From assembly GCA_947652115.1 (NCBI GenBank), contig OX393569.1, positions 17,896,650 through 17,960,649 of the forward strand: a stretch of 64,000 nucleotides of DNA, read 5' to 3'. Of the stretch, positions 1 through 10,539 are shown piece by piece. Below the pieces are notes generated by a model. The model saw only the letters and a list, made by a program, of their open reading frames with translations. It was not told the origin of the DNA and searched no databases. Each line of letters begins with the position of its first letter. Position 1 is the stretch's first letter. A program made the translations under genes and the position numbers. The DNA is from Blastomussa wellsi. Its lineage: Eukaryota; Cnidaria; Anthozoa; Scleractinia; Plerogyridae.

Positions 1-1343
1 TCCTTCAAACCTACTTTTTGCTTCGACCTCCCTTCATTTCCCTCGCAGAAAATCGTCAATGTCTTCCCTCCACGCATCCTTCCTTCCCATGGCTCAAACA
101 TCCAAAAGTGTGTCTCGACTTTAGCTTATTCTTGCTGAAAAAATTGTCAACCACCATATTTCAAGGCATGCAGCAACTAACTTCCTATGTTTTGGATGCA
201 CTAACATATGCATTGGTTAAAGTTTTACATCCAACTGAAGTGGTCGCATCTGAAATTAATTGAAAGAATTGGTGCTACAGTACTTCGGAAAGCTTCCGAC
301 CTCCAAACATATTTAGGTTTTCAACAGTGAGAACTCAGCTTCAACACAGCAGAAGCTCAGCTAAAGTTTTGAATTTATGTACTGTATTATTAGTAAGATG
401 GTGATTGTTCAGCGTCAAGCTTCTCTGATTTCAAACTCCTGCCAATCTCATCCATCACAACTCGGACTTCACTAAATGAAGGCTGCCAGCACAACACAAA
501 CACCAGTTGCCAGTAAACTCCAGTGTAGACTTCTTGTTGCATCTTGATCAACTGTGGCAGATTTCATCAGTTTAGCCTGTGTCACACAGTCCAGGTCACT
601 GGGTGCGGTTCGTTAACAGTCACCTCCTGGCAGTCAGCGCCTTCAAATATTACCTCAACTGACCTCCCTCACGCAGCCTTGTGGCTCAAATAATCATTCA
701 CAGTTTCCGTCACAAAAATTTGTCTACGTCATTCTCAAAGATAATTTGCAGCCTTATCAATTTTTGCATCCACGTCAAGAAGCAAGGAATGTGAAATGTG
801 GAGGGTTTAAAGGGTAATGTCCTACTTCATCCTCATTTGAAAATCCAAAAAATAAATTGAAGTGGTAAAAACTTAGGTCTTTTTTCAAATTAAAGGCAAG
901 GGTTATGGGAGTGACTACTAACTTTGTCAATTAAGTACGTGTACCTTCTCTGTGGTTACTTTTGTTTGCAAAGTCTTCGTTAAGCTTTGACACTATGTAG
1001 GTTTGACATCTCGGCCTGCTCAAGGCTAGTGAAACAAAGCTACAAATATTTCAGTTCCAAAGTTCCTAGCCATGTGGTTTTTGATTCAGCACTGTTGATA
1101 GATTGTTGTAAAATAATTGTAATGGTGTGTTTAGCTGGTTACATGTGTATGTGTGATTGTTATTGTATATTATTTTTTGTGGCTATTAATGTACATAGAT
1201 AGCAAATTCAATGTTCTACATGTATAGGAAAGGAATGGTTAATGAAGGATTCAACTAAGAATGGGGCAAATAGCCTTGTGTGTGTGCTTTACTTTACAGA
1301 TGGCATTGTTTAATATTTTTTTATTTGTTAATTTTCTGCACAG
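1..1343. other. Non-coding stretch, probably intron of the left-edge SR gene
   Basis: No coding exon with splice signals could be supported here. Because the exon at 1344 needs an upstream exon ending in phase 2 (as in the complete SR gene further right), this stretch is most likely the intron that follows the missing RRM exon. No repeat family seen elsewhere in the window was recognised in it. Confidence 0.5.
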
Positions 1344-1692
1344 GTCACCACCACGCAGAGGGAGAGGAAGGTCTCCTGAGTTAGACAGGCATGTGACTGA
1401 GTTTTTTCTTTAGTGCTAAAGAAATCTGTTTGCTTACAAGTGTTTTTTTCATTACTCCCCTTTGTCAATAAACCGATTTATTGCTGCGTAATAATAGATC
1501 ATCGTTTTTCCTGAGGCATGAGCAAAAACAAAGTGTAGTGCTATGTTATGCCTGTTATTCAATGATAGTTTTGAATTAAGTATTAACCAATTAACTTGTA
1601 GGCGTAGAAGACCTTATACGTCATTTCTTTCTAACAGCAGATGGGGAGGAAGAGGTGGAAGGAGCAGGTCTCGCAGTCCAAGACGATTCTAG
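1344..1692 (+). CDS. SR splicing factor, 3' part only (RS tail exons)
   Basis: Partial gene: two small coding exons, 1344-1388 and 1641-1692, encode the arginine/serine tail of an SR-type pre-mRNA splicing factor. The peptide starts RSPPRRGRGRSPELDR and ends [16 protein letters not shown] before TAG at 1690. It matches, exon for exon and in phase, the tail of the complete SR gene at 6730-10539 ([15 protein letters not shown], then [16 protein letters not shown]). This is therefore a tandem paralogue whose RRM exon lies left of the window. The intron between the exons starts with GC (GACAG then gcatgt) rather than GT; the nearest GT, 4 nt downstream, would destroy the RS frame. Its acceptor is a doubled cagcag. 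Seen: the exons and conserved reading frame. Inferred: expression. A decayed duplicate is possible, but both exons are open and conserved. Confidence 0.75.
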
Positions 1693-2540
1693 CTATCTTA
1701 AAAGGTAATGCAAAATAATTTGTTATAGAACTTAAGTAAATATCCCATAGACACGAACCACTTTAAGCCTCCACTTACAGAAGGTGTTAGTTCATGGGAG
1801 GACATGCAGTATATAGCAGGGTATGACAAAAAAGGATGTCCGATAGTGCGAGACTAGTGAAATGATCAGTCAGGCTAGCATCTTCTTATCGCAGGCAAGC
1901 ATGAAGTGGGTAGACTATGTGTGAAGATGTTGTTGTTGTTTTTCGAACAATACATTCAAGAAAATGTAAAAAAATTTTAAATCCACTTCCATCCTTGCCA
2001 TCCGTAACAACAGACATCAGTAAATGGTTTTTAATGTAGTAGTACTAATGTTGTCTTAAGTAACAAAATTAACCCATTATTTTTCGAAGAAGAGTTTTAG
2101 CTGTTTAAAGATTTGCTAAAATGGTATGACAATGCCTCTTTAATCAAGGGTTTCATTCATATTACATTGCAGGTGACTTCATATACATGCATCTTGTATC
2201 ACGTAGGCAAAGATGAGCAACATGTATTATGTTAAACAGGCATTAGCTTTTTAGTTTTTAAACAACTTGGCTTCTCTTATGTCTCACAATATTAGTTCAT
2301 CGTCATCGTAATAGTCTAGAAATGATAGCTTTCGTTGTTATAGAGATGTTTTAGCAGCTGGTGATTGCCAGCTTTTTCAAGAGAAAATAGTTTTGTATTA
2401 AAAGAAGTACACAAAAGTAGCCAATGAACCACTGGCTTTGTAAATGTTGTTCTTGGAAAGCTTTTAAGACTCTTCTTTCAATCAACTCACTGTAACTATA
2501 AGTATTTAACTGTACTGTGTCTTGCTGGATTGTCAATAAA
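1693..2540 (+). other. 3' UTR of left-edge SR gene with AATAAA
   Basis: No ORF of note follows the TAG. A consensus polyadenylation hexamer AATAAA lies at 2535-2540 and a possible donor (aaag then gtaatg) at 1705. The stretch includes a remnant of a TTAA-flanked MITE at 1961-2143. Confidence 0.4.
1961..2143. repeat. Truncated TTAA-ended MITE (family of 45389-45837)
   Basis: This stretch matches the right half of the complete element at 45389-45837. It shares the run ccacttccatccttgcca, the block around ccattatttttcg, and the end gctaaaatgg..gacaatgcc..ctttaa. The left half and left terminus are absent, so it is a truncated copy. Confidence 0.6.
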
Positions 2541-2640
2541 TTTGTTTCTAAGGAGTTGGCGAGTCGGTATCGGTTTTCTTGTAAATATGTGGTGCACTTG
2601 AATTCACAAGTGTAACAGCTCTTGTAAGTTTAAACTATAG

Positions 2641-2876
2641 TGTTACAGCCTTGCTTAGAAAACCGTGAACACCTGAATTATTTCAGGAATGTTGATTGTC
2701 TAGTGACCAATCACAGCAAAGTTCAGGACACGCGAACAAACCTCAAAACCACAAGCTAATGATCGTTGCTGTTTGCGGTTTAGTTTTCTCTCACCTGATT
2801 TGCTTTTTCTTTGTAACACAATAACATTCCATAAACATTTCTGGTGTTCGTGGTTTTCTTAGCAAGGCTGTAATAT
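2641..2876 (-). repeat. MITE family A, copy 1 (about 236 bp)
   Basis: Terminal inverted repeats ttacagccttgctt and its complement at 2862-2874 bound a non-coding 236-bp unit. Its reverse complement aligns over its whole length with 8030-8265, including the shared internal run ttattgtgttacaaagaaa. It is too short to encode a transposase. A TA at each outer edge suggests a TA target site (inference). Confidence 0.7.
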
Positions 2877-2879
2877 CTA

Positions 2880-3160
2880 GTCCCAAAAATGATCTTATGT
2901 TGACTGATGACCGGCGAAATAGAGACTGATGAACGTTTCTGATTTCGGATATACATAAAACTCGACGAATGTCTTGAAGCCATACCCTGTCTAGGACGAC
3001 TCATTGATATCCATACCCTGTTTAGGACAGACACGCTTGAATTATATGCCCTGTTCAGGATGGGGGGGGGGGGGGTAGTCAAAAACCATACCCTATCCAG
3101 CGGCACGTCCCCGTATAGCCCATATAAGGGAGTACCCCCCCCCCCCCCACTTAAATAAAA
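2880..3160. repeat. Interspersed repeat with poly(G)/poly(C) runs, copy 1
   Basis: Contains the phrase 'taccctgt..aggac' three times in degenerate form, a 14-base G run near 3061 and a C run near 3137. The block beginning atgttgactgatgaccggc is shared with 13311-13370, which shows a dispersed family. The apparent minus-strand ORF across it comes from the repeat and is not a gene. Confidence 0.55.
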
Positions 3161-3482
3161 GTTCATTTGTGTTCTTCATATCTCTATTTTCCGTTCCTTC
3201 TGATGGCGACAGAAAAGGAAACGATTGTCGTGTTTGGTATACGACTGTATCCAGAAGATAAGAATTGGCTGACAGTTCAATGTTTCAACGCGGTATAAAG
3301 GAACACTGTCGCGGGATTTTTCTGCTTAATGTAGTAAAACAGCACTAAATATACTAAGCACTTTCGCTCATACCGCACATAATGTGCCAAGAACTTCAAA
3401 GAGGAAGATATCAAGTGAATATTTGAAAGAAGTGGGGAACCTTTATAAGGTTTAAGCGTTTTTTAAGCTACACATGCTAAAC

Positions 3483-3588
3483 TTCGCTCCGACGAAGGGC
3501 GAACGCTCGAAACGTCAGCTCTTGAATCTCTTTACGGTGGCCAATTGACATTATCAACCCAGTTGATAAAACCAAATTATATTGAAAA
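3483..3588 (+). repeat. Penelope-like 'GACGAAGGGC' repeat, copy 1
   Basis: A unit of about 105 bp runs from ccgacgaagggc through cgaaacgtcagctc and ggtggccaatt to ttgataaaaccaaattata. Four further copies lie at 13590, 15846 and 28538-28774 (an inverted pair). The first 35 nt can fold like a hammerhead ribozyme core (see findings), which suggests origin from a Penelope-like retroelement end (inference). Confidence 0.6.
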
Positions 3589-4413
3589 AGTCAGCCTGAC
3601 TTTTTTAACTTGAGATCTAAAGCTCCTGATTGTTTCAAACTTTGAAACAACTTTGATACCATTTGAAATGGTATCACTCCTTTTATTATTAATAAACTAG
3701 ACTAGTATATTGTCCCTTTAAATCCTGCACGCAGAGGTAGAAAACCCCTTTATGTTCTCCACCATTGCAATCAGTGTTTCGCACACCATTTTCAATATTT
3801 TTATTGCCTTTTAATACGGCTACTGCGTAACTGTAACACAACCTTTAAACTTGGCATATTTTGAGGTCTGGCGCAAAACCACCTCACTGTATAACATTTT
3901 TTTTCAGTTGTTATGCGGTGGAAGCTGAATAAATAAATAAAACAAATTTTAATTTAATTGCAAATTTATCTAACAGTCTTGCGCGCTAATGCTGATAATA
4001 ATTATTCATCTCAGTTCAGTTTGTCAACACCTTTGAAAGTTGTTTGTTTTCCGCGGCAAAGAAAAGGGAAAATTTCTTCCACTAGTGGCACTACACTGGT
4101 AAAACAAAGACTGCAAGTACAAGAAGGCAGGTATAAGAACCATGGCCAGGAATCGATGATTAGACCAAAATAGTGGCATACTAAGCCTATAGCTAAAATT
4201 AGTATGGTACTCTACTCTTTCCCGGACTCCTTTCTCTATCAGTCAGGCTTTTGATGTTCCTTTGCGGCACCCGCTCCATGAAATGCTTTTGCGACCCGGC
4301 CGATTGATTGCAGCCCCCGGATCCGCGGACCCGGATCTCAAAGTGCGGTACGTACATGCCGGCAAAAATATTAATATTAAAGTACCGCCATCGGTCTGTT
4401 AGTGACCACTAAA
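3589..4413. other. Intergenic, no gene seen
   Basis: AT-rich spacer between repeats. The 71-codon ORF at 3958-4173 has no recognisable domain, no splice partners and composition like the surrounding non-coding DNA. Confidence 0.5.
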
Positions 4414-4929
4414 GCCTGGTTTTCACTAGCGCCGGAGTGAAAATCAAATCTGACTCCGTCGCTTACGGTTTTCCTCGGGGGTTGGGTGCGGCTACACGTA
4501 TAGGCTATCGCTTGCAATCTAGTGAAAACCAAGGAAGTACTCAGAGTGCCTGAAACTAGCAATGTGATTGGTTTATTCTTCCTCTTCTGTTTACGACTCA
4601 CAAGACTCTGCTTACGACTCACTAGAACGTAACGTAATCGTATTATTAATCTTATATTATTAGTTTTAGTCTCTTTTTATGTCTGTACAAACACGCCCTC
4701 CATGGAAACCAGCTGAGTGTTGTTGGGGCTAGCGTGTTTCTTTTAATTAAATAAAGTATACCTACCTACCGACGGAGTCATAGGGGAATCGGAAGAAAAT
4801 TGAAACGTTCTGATTTTTCCGACTCCGATTCCGTCGTGGTTATGACTCCGCTTACGACTTCGATTTTGAATTTTTCCTAGGTCGTTAGCATTCTTACGAC
4901 TCCGACTCCGTCGCTGGTGAAAACAAGCC
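4414..4929. mobile_element. Non-autonomous DNA element with TIRs, 516 bp
   Basis: The left end gcctggttttcactagcg is matched in inverted form by the right end cgctggtgaaaacaagcc (4912-4929), with about 15 of 18 positions paired. The interior carries many degenerate copies of gactccg and no transposase, so it is a MITE-like unit. Confidence 0.6.
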
Positions 4930-5399
4930 GATGATCGTTTAGCTATAGGGTGTCACACAACGTTGCTTCCAAGTAACTTTCTGTGAGCGTCGCTGCGAGT
5001 ACAAGAGTCTAGAGACTTTCGCCTCGATGATCGGGAAAGAGAAAATATCATTATCACCGTAAACTGAACTTGGTTGTTGTTTCTTTTTGCTTTCGTATTT
5101 TGATAGAGAAAAAAAGTCAGGCTCCTGAAGGAGTTAGTAAGTTTAAAATACTTCCAGCCCGAACCCCGTCTCCCAACCCGTCACCCGACGAAAAGGACAT
5201 GAGCGCCGCAGCTCTTTAAAGCAGCTACGGCATCCTGCAATCTTCATTTAGAAGATATTGTTCCCAGATGACTTCTTTCTTTTCTTTTTCTCAATCAAAT
5301 TTCATTGTTTAATCGGGTCGAAATTAAAAGGGCGGCGTTTTTAGCTTCAGCCGGCCCCTGCAGAAAAAAATTGTCCCTCCCTAATTTGCCTCGTTTGGG

Positions 5400-5543
5400 T
5401 GCTTTATAATTTATGGGCCGCGCACACCTGAAAACAGCACATGTTAGAGAGCGTATTCAGACGCTTTGGGGAGGCACGTTTGTTTGCTACTCTTACTTGG
5501 AAGCATTTGAAAGGTTTTTAGAGCTTTACGGCCCTGAGTTAAG
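5400..5543 (+). promoter_or_regulatory. Possible promoter and 5' UTR exon of the SR gene
   Basis: A TATA-like stretch (tttataatttat, 5401-5412) is followed by a GC-containing region and a good donor (ttaag then gtaaag) at 5543/5544. The coding exon at 6730 is directly preceded by an acceptor (tttgtag), so a leader exon must lie upstream and this is the best candidate. This is inference from signals only. Confidence 0.3.
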
Positions 5544-6729
5544 GTAAAGTAGAATTAAGGATTGTTTTTCTTTGTTAGCTTTAACTTTTTAAACTAGTTG
5601 AGGGTCGAAGCTTCGATATAAAGTCGGTTTTGAAAACCAGGTCGATTTCAACATGGCGGCGTATTAAGCTTATCTTCCATAGAACATTCGATCAAGCGTT
5701 TAGGTTTTTCTTTTTAGTTACCAAGCTGAGTTGTACTTTGCTTCGATTTCACGTGCATTGGCCGCGTGAAGCTGCGTTTTTTGTGATGTTTTTCTACAAA
5801 CCGAAACACTTCTTTGATCGAAATGAATGTACGCGAGAACACCTTTCAATTTTACCTTTACTATATGTATAAAGCGACCCGTAGTTAGTAAAGACTGAGA
5901 ATTCTCGGAGGCACGAACTTTAATACTAACTACTTTCGAATTTCTGGGTGAAAATATTGTTATTTTGAGCTACGGTAAACTTCTACACGTGCGATCTGTT
6001 CGTCGTATTGACAAAGGGGCTTAGTTATATACGATTTATACTATGACATACTTTGTTTTTAGACTAGTGTCAGGTATTTGCGTGTACTGTAAGGTTTTAT
6101 TTGTCGACCCCGATTTTCAATTTTACTGAATTAATAATCAAATTCTCGTGTTACAATATAATACTACGTTTTTTAAATCTGTTAACGTGGACCGGAAGCT
6201 GTTTCTAAATCCCTCAGTGAAACACTACAACAACTTTCTAATTCGAATGTTCGAACTCCAAAAAAGTATAAAAAATATATCAGCAACATGTTTTGCTGGA
6301 TGCAATTTTTTTTAAAAAGGTGGGACAATTAAATACATTTCATATTAATTTTTTTCTCCTGTTAAGTCAAGTTCAGACATTTCAATACTGAATGATACAT
6401 ACATGTATATAGGTGAAAGTTTTCCCAAAGTTTCATTGCAAGCACATTAAAGCCAAAAAAGCTGTAACACAAAGCTTGCCATGAACAAATTTGCTACAAT
6501 GAGATTCTTTGAAAATAATTATATGGCAACAGTGCATGTGGTTGAAAGTGTTTGTTGATATTCTTCTGCCCTTTCTGACTCGTGATCACTAGCAAAAATG
6601 GCGGGTTGAAGCTGAAACCTACTACCCAGAACAAAATTTTAAAGCCTATACCTGTAGTCAATTTCTAGTTGGTTACATTAGGAACTAGCCTTGAGTGATA
6701 GCATTGTGTGTAATGTTATTTGTTTGTAG

Positions 6730-9700
6730 ATGTCACGTGGAGGTCCATACTACAAAGTGTACGTTGGAAATCTTGGAGACAATGGAAGAAAAGAAGAACT
6801 GGAGAAGGAATTTGAGAGATTTGGGCCACTCCATGATGTGTGGGTGGCCCGTAATCCTCCTGGGTTTGCATTCGTGGAATTTGAAGACCTGCGTGATGCT
6901 GAAGATGCCATCAAAAGCCTTGATGGAAAAACCATCTGTGGAGCTGAAGTAAGAGTGGAAATGTCCCGGCACCGTGGAGGTCGTGGTCGAGGTGGTGGTG
7001 GTGGTGGTGGTGGCGGGGGCTACCGCGGAGACCGTTTTGGTGGTGGACGACGTGATGACAGAGGTTTTGATCGTTATGATGGCAGGTCAAGGTCACCTTA
7101 CAGGTGTGTTTTTCTGTAGTTTGTATTGTCAAATGCCCTTAAGTTTTCTTCAATTAAACAAACCAGTCCTGTTAATAAAAGTGCTCAAGCATTTTCATTT
7201 ACTTTGCATTCAATTATTACCCAAACATATCCATGTAACTTGGAATTTTTTTGTCTATAACGTTGCTTTCATGTTAAAAAGATATCATTGGTATGTTAAG
7301 GTGTTTAAGTTGCCCTACTGCAGACATTGTTTCCATTGTTGCAATTTACTACCATTTGAGTCCATCCTTAACCATGACAAATTTTGTGCATATTTTCGCT
7401 TTCAAGTCTGGTTATGTGTCACTTTTAACCAATGAATCAAGCATGTACATGTACTAATGTCTTGATCTAAAGTGACTCCTGGACAAAAAATCCTTCCCAA
7501 CTTAAGTTTTCTCGTCTCCGTTGCAATAATATTTTCCTAGCAAACTTTCACTGACCTGGGGTTGCAAATTTACAAAACATTGATGGCTCATGTATCCCAC
7601 CCAAAAACAATGTTTCAGTGGTTAAAAAGTGAGATGTAGCCAGACAAGACTGTCAGCATTTTAAAAGTAAAACTGCCCATTGCAAAAACATCAAACAAAG
7701 ACATAAGCACTCGTAGCATCTGAGTGTTCAGTTCCAGATTTCTTTTGTGAATACATGTAAATAACATTTCTTAAGTAAGACAGTCAAGTTTCCCTTTTCA
7801 TCTCTTTAAGTTGTAAAATTAGTAAATGAGGGTTTAAAAAATGATGAAAAAGTACCCCTGTTTATTAACACTGGGCTCCAAATTAATACCAGATTCAAAT
7901 ATACATGTACACCATATCTACCAGGCCAAGTTTTAATAATGCTGGGTCATCGAATCAAGAAATTACAATATTTCTGCTTATCACTTTAGTTTAGAACTGC
8001 TTTAGACATTGTTTAAGCCTGTTGTCATAGTTCTTGCTGTGAAACTAAGAACTGGGAACACTAGAAATATTTATGGCATGTTATTGTGTTACAAAGAAAG
8101 AAGCGAATCAGGTGTGAGAAAACCAAACTGCAAATAACAATGGTACTTAGTTTGCAGTTCTGCGGTTTGTTCGCATGTCCTGAACTTTATTGCGATTGGT
8201 CGCTGCACAATCAACATTCCTGCAATATTCCAGGTGTTCATGGTTTTCTTAGTTTGACAGTAATATTCACACCAAAGTAACTGTTTGGGTTATTCTTTAG
8301 GTTCATCCATACCTCGTCCTCGCATCTTTGCCACATTTTTATGGCTGCAAGCTAAATCTCATCAAAAATACCAGTAGTTCAAGCTCTAGATGTTCAACAA
8401 AACACCAACACACGACCAGGCCCAATTCTTCATTCAATCGGCCTCCAAAATGTGCCCTCGACTACCTGCCAACAACCTTTTCAACCAACTCGACCTCCCT
8501 TCATAAATAAAAACACCACACCCCGATTTTGTACTCTCGGAGAGGAGAAGGCACGAAAGTCACATCATTCAATTGTTGCCCAAGTGCAGCCGTTAGAGAG
8601 CAGCATGCACAACTCTCCTCGAATGACATCCTTCCCCAGCCATCTTAAGTTTTCCACACCAGCATGTGACACAACACATCGACTTTCTTTAGCAAGGAAA
8701 CTCAGTTTTCCTCCTCCGCTTTAGCATCTGCAGGTAGTGGTTATAATGATTACAAGATTTCAAATGTAAAGTTTAAAATGCTTTTCATATGTAAAGTTCT
8801 CAGATGCTTTTTCTTTTCATATAATGATGACACGGCATAAATACTGAAGGGCATATTTGGCTTTTATCATTGGGTTCTGTGCTGTGTAAATACATTGTGG
8901 TTGATATTTTGACTCCACCCAGGTGTACAAATGGGTACCGGCAAAATAATGCTGGGCAGCAAGCCTACGATGGACTAGCATCCATCCAGAGGGGAGTAGA
9001 AACATTCCCAGCCACCGTTCTTTATTTTGATACTAAAAATATATTTCCTTTCCGAGTGCTTCGACAAGGATTTTCAAACAATGGTGATTGCTTCTCGTGG
9101 ACTGAATCAGTTTAAGGCAGCCTTAGTAGACAGCGTTACACTAATTAGTGCCTGGGATTTAACAATACTAAAGCAAATTATGTTTCATGGTCAATGCATT
9201 GGAAGATTTTAAGAAATTATGTTTAAATACCAGGTGTTACACGAGTTGTTATTGCATGCTTGTATTCTGTGGTATTGCTATTAGCTGGGGATTGTTTGAA
9301 CATGAATAATGCTGTATGTTTTTTTTTCACCAAAGGTCGCCACCACGCAGAAGGGGAAGGTCTCCTGACCAAGACAGGTTCGTACAACTTGTGTGAATGT
9401 GTTTTATTGTCAGAGCATTTAATTAATGCTCCAGATTACAGTCTCTTTGGTTGACGTGGTGCTGCATGGGACTCATGATCGAACGGTCTGAGTTCTAGCC
9501 CTGGCCGGGGCACTACATTGTGTTCTTGGACAAGAAACTTTCCTCTTTTTGTCTCTCTCCACCCAGGTGTGTAAATGGGTACCAGCGAAATAATGCTGGG
9601 GGTAACCCTACGATGGGCTAGCATCCCATCCAGGGGGAAGTAGAAATACTCCTAGTCGCTTCATGATAAGGAAACCAGGATAAGCTCCAGCCTTATGGGC

Positions 9701-10539
9701 CCCTAGGCTCGCACACAGACTTAACCTACCTTAAATTGGCTGTTCAATGTTTTTCTAAAAGCCCTAGTAACATGATCACTTCATATGACTTTGACGTAGT
9801 TTGATGATTATTTAACTTAGATAACGACAAGGAGCAAGTTTGCTCAGTGGTTGGTGGGGCAGCCTTGCGGGGCTCGGGGGCCTTAGTGTTTGTGGCGTTG
9901 CTACCATCATGCTGCAGTTCCGGGCTGTTGTCAGGGCATTTCTGGCATTTGCAGGGTCAGCGGTATTCTGACACATTTTATGCGTGTGCCATAGCATGTG
10001 CTTGTAGCTTTACTCAGTGTACAGGGTGATTTTGTAGCTCGCAAATTTTTAGTGTTCCCTCCCTCCTCCCCCCTTTTTCGGTGGCTTGGCGTGATTGGCA
10101 TTGGCGTTTTAGTGTTGCCATTTATTGTTCTTTGTAGTTTTCTTCCACTGGTCTTCAGTTGAAGTGCAGTGTGACGGGTGCCAGGGCTGGGGCTGGGTTA
10201 GGCAGGCACGGGCTCGTGGCTGGGTTGCAGGTGGGGCAGGCTTTCGGTGTATCTGGGTTTGGGGTCGGCAGCTCCAGCCCCGGATTCCTGGGCACCCAAC
10301 GTCCATTTGCAACAAAGGAGTTAATTGTATGTACCAAATTAGGCAATTAAATCTTTTCTTTCTTCTGCAAGATTTGACAGTCTAGCATTTAGGATGGTAC
10401 ATGTATTTGCAGCAGGTTTGCAAAATTTAAAGCTTTCTGTTTTTCCTCAAGTTAGAGTGTGTAAATTAATATTGTCGTTTCCTAAAGGTGGCAGTCAAGA
10501 GGAGGACGAAGCCGATCTCGCAGCCCACGACGTTACTAA
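6730..10539 (+). CDS. SR-rich splicing factor, SRSF3/Rbp1-like
   Basis: Complete 155-aa SR protein, expected to act in the nucleus in exon recognition and splice-site choice. Coding exons: 6730-7103, 9336-9377 and 10488-10539, all with GT-AG sites and matching phases. Residues 9-78 form one RRM with RNP2 VYVGNL (10-15) and RNP1 GFAFVEFE (45-52); the segment [16 protein letters not shown] is the signature of the SRSF3/SRSF7 group. There follow an RGG hinge with ten consecutive glycines (88-97) and a short RS tail ending SRSRSPRRY. No CCHC zinc knuckle is present, so SRSF3/Rbp1-like fits better than SRSF7. The acceptor immediately before the ATG means the 5' UTR is spliced. A paralogous tail lies at 1344-1692, so the genes are tandem duplicates. 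The first intron (2.2 kb) holds a MITE and the second a SINE. Confidence 0.92.
8030..8265 (+). repeat. MITE family A, copy 2, opposite orientation to copy 1
   Basis: This sequence aligns end to end with the reverse complement of 2641-2876. Shared runs include ttattgtgttacaaagaaa, tttgttcgc..gtcctgaacttt and caatcaacattcctg. It lies inside intron 1 of the SR gene and is non-coding. Confidence 0.7.
8905..9015 (+). repeat. SINE fragment (3' part)
   Basis: It has the SINE body block ccacccaggtgtacaaatgg, then gtaccggcaaaataatgctgg and tggactagcatcc, as in the longer copies at 9436-9735 and 23860-24150. The tRNA-like head is absent. Confidence 0.55.
9436..9735 (+). repeat. tRNA-derived SINE, near full length
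   Basis: The head resembles a tRNA internal promoter (B-box-like gagttctagccctgg), followed by ccggggcactacattgtgtt and the body block ccacccaggtg..aaatgggtacc..aataatgctggg..gggctagcatcccatccag, and a tail ending near cttaacctacctt. It lies in intron 2 of the SR gene. Confidence 0.6.

Noticed and set aside
1..120. Possible homology of the left edge with 8480-8600 of the SR intron (shared tcgacctcccttcat)
   Set aside because: The match is only about 15 bp and the flanks do not align convincingly by eye; too weak to claim a conserved intronic or cassette exon.
2780..3166. 128-codon minus-strand ORF
   Set aside because: Runs across a MITE end and a poly(G)/poly(C) repeat; the glycine and proline runs come from the homopolymers.
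6974..7435. 153-codon ORF overlapping the SR exon in another frame
   Set aside because: Shadow of the RRM/Gly-rich coding frame; it starts with valine runs that are the frame-shifted GGT repeat and continues into the intron.
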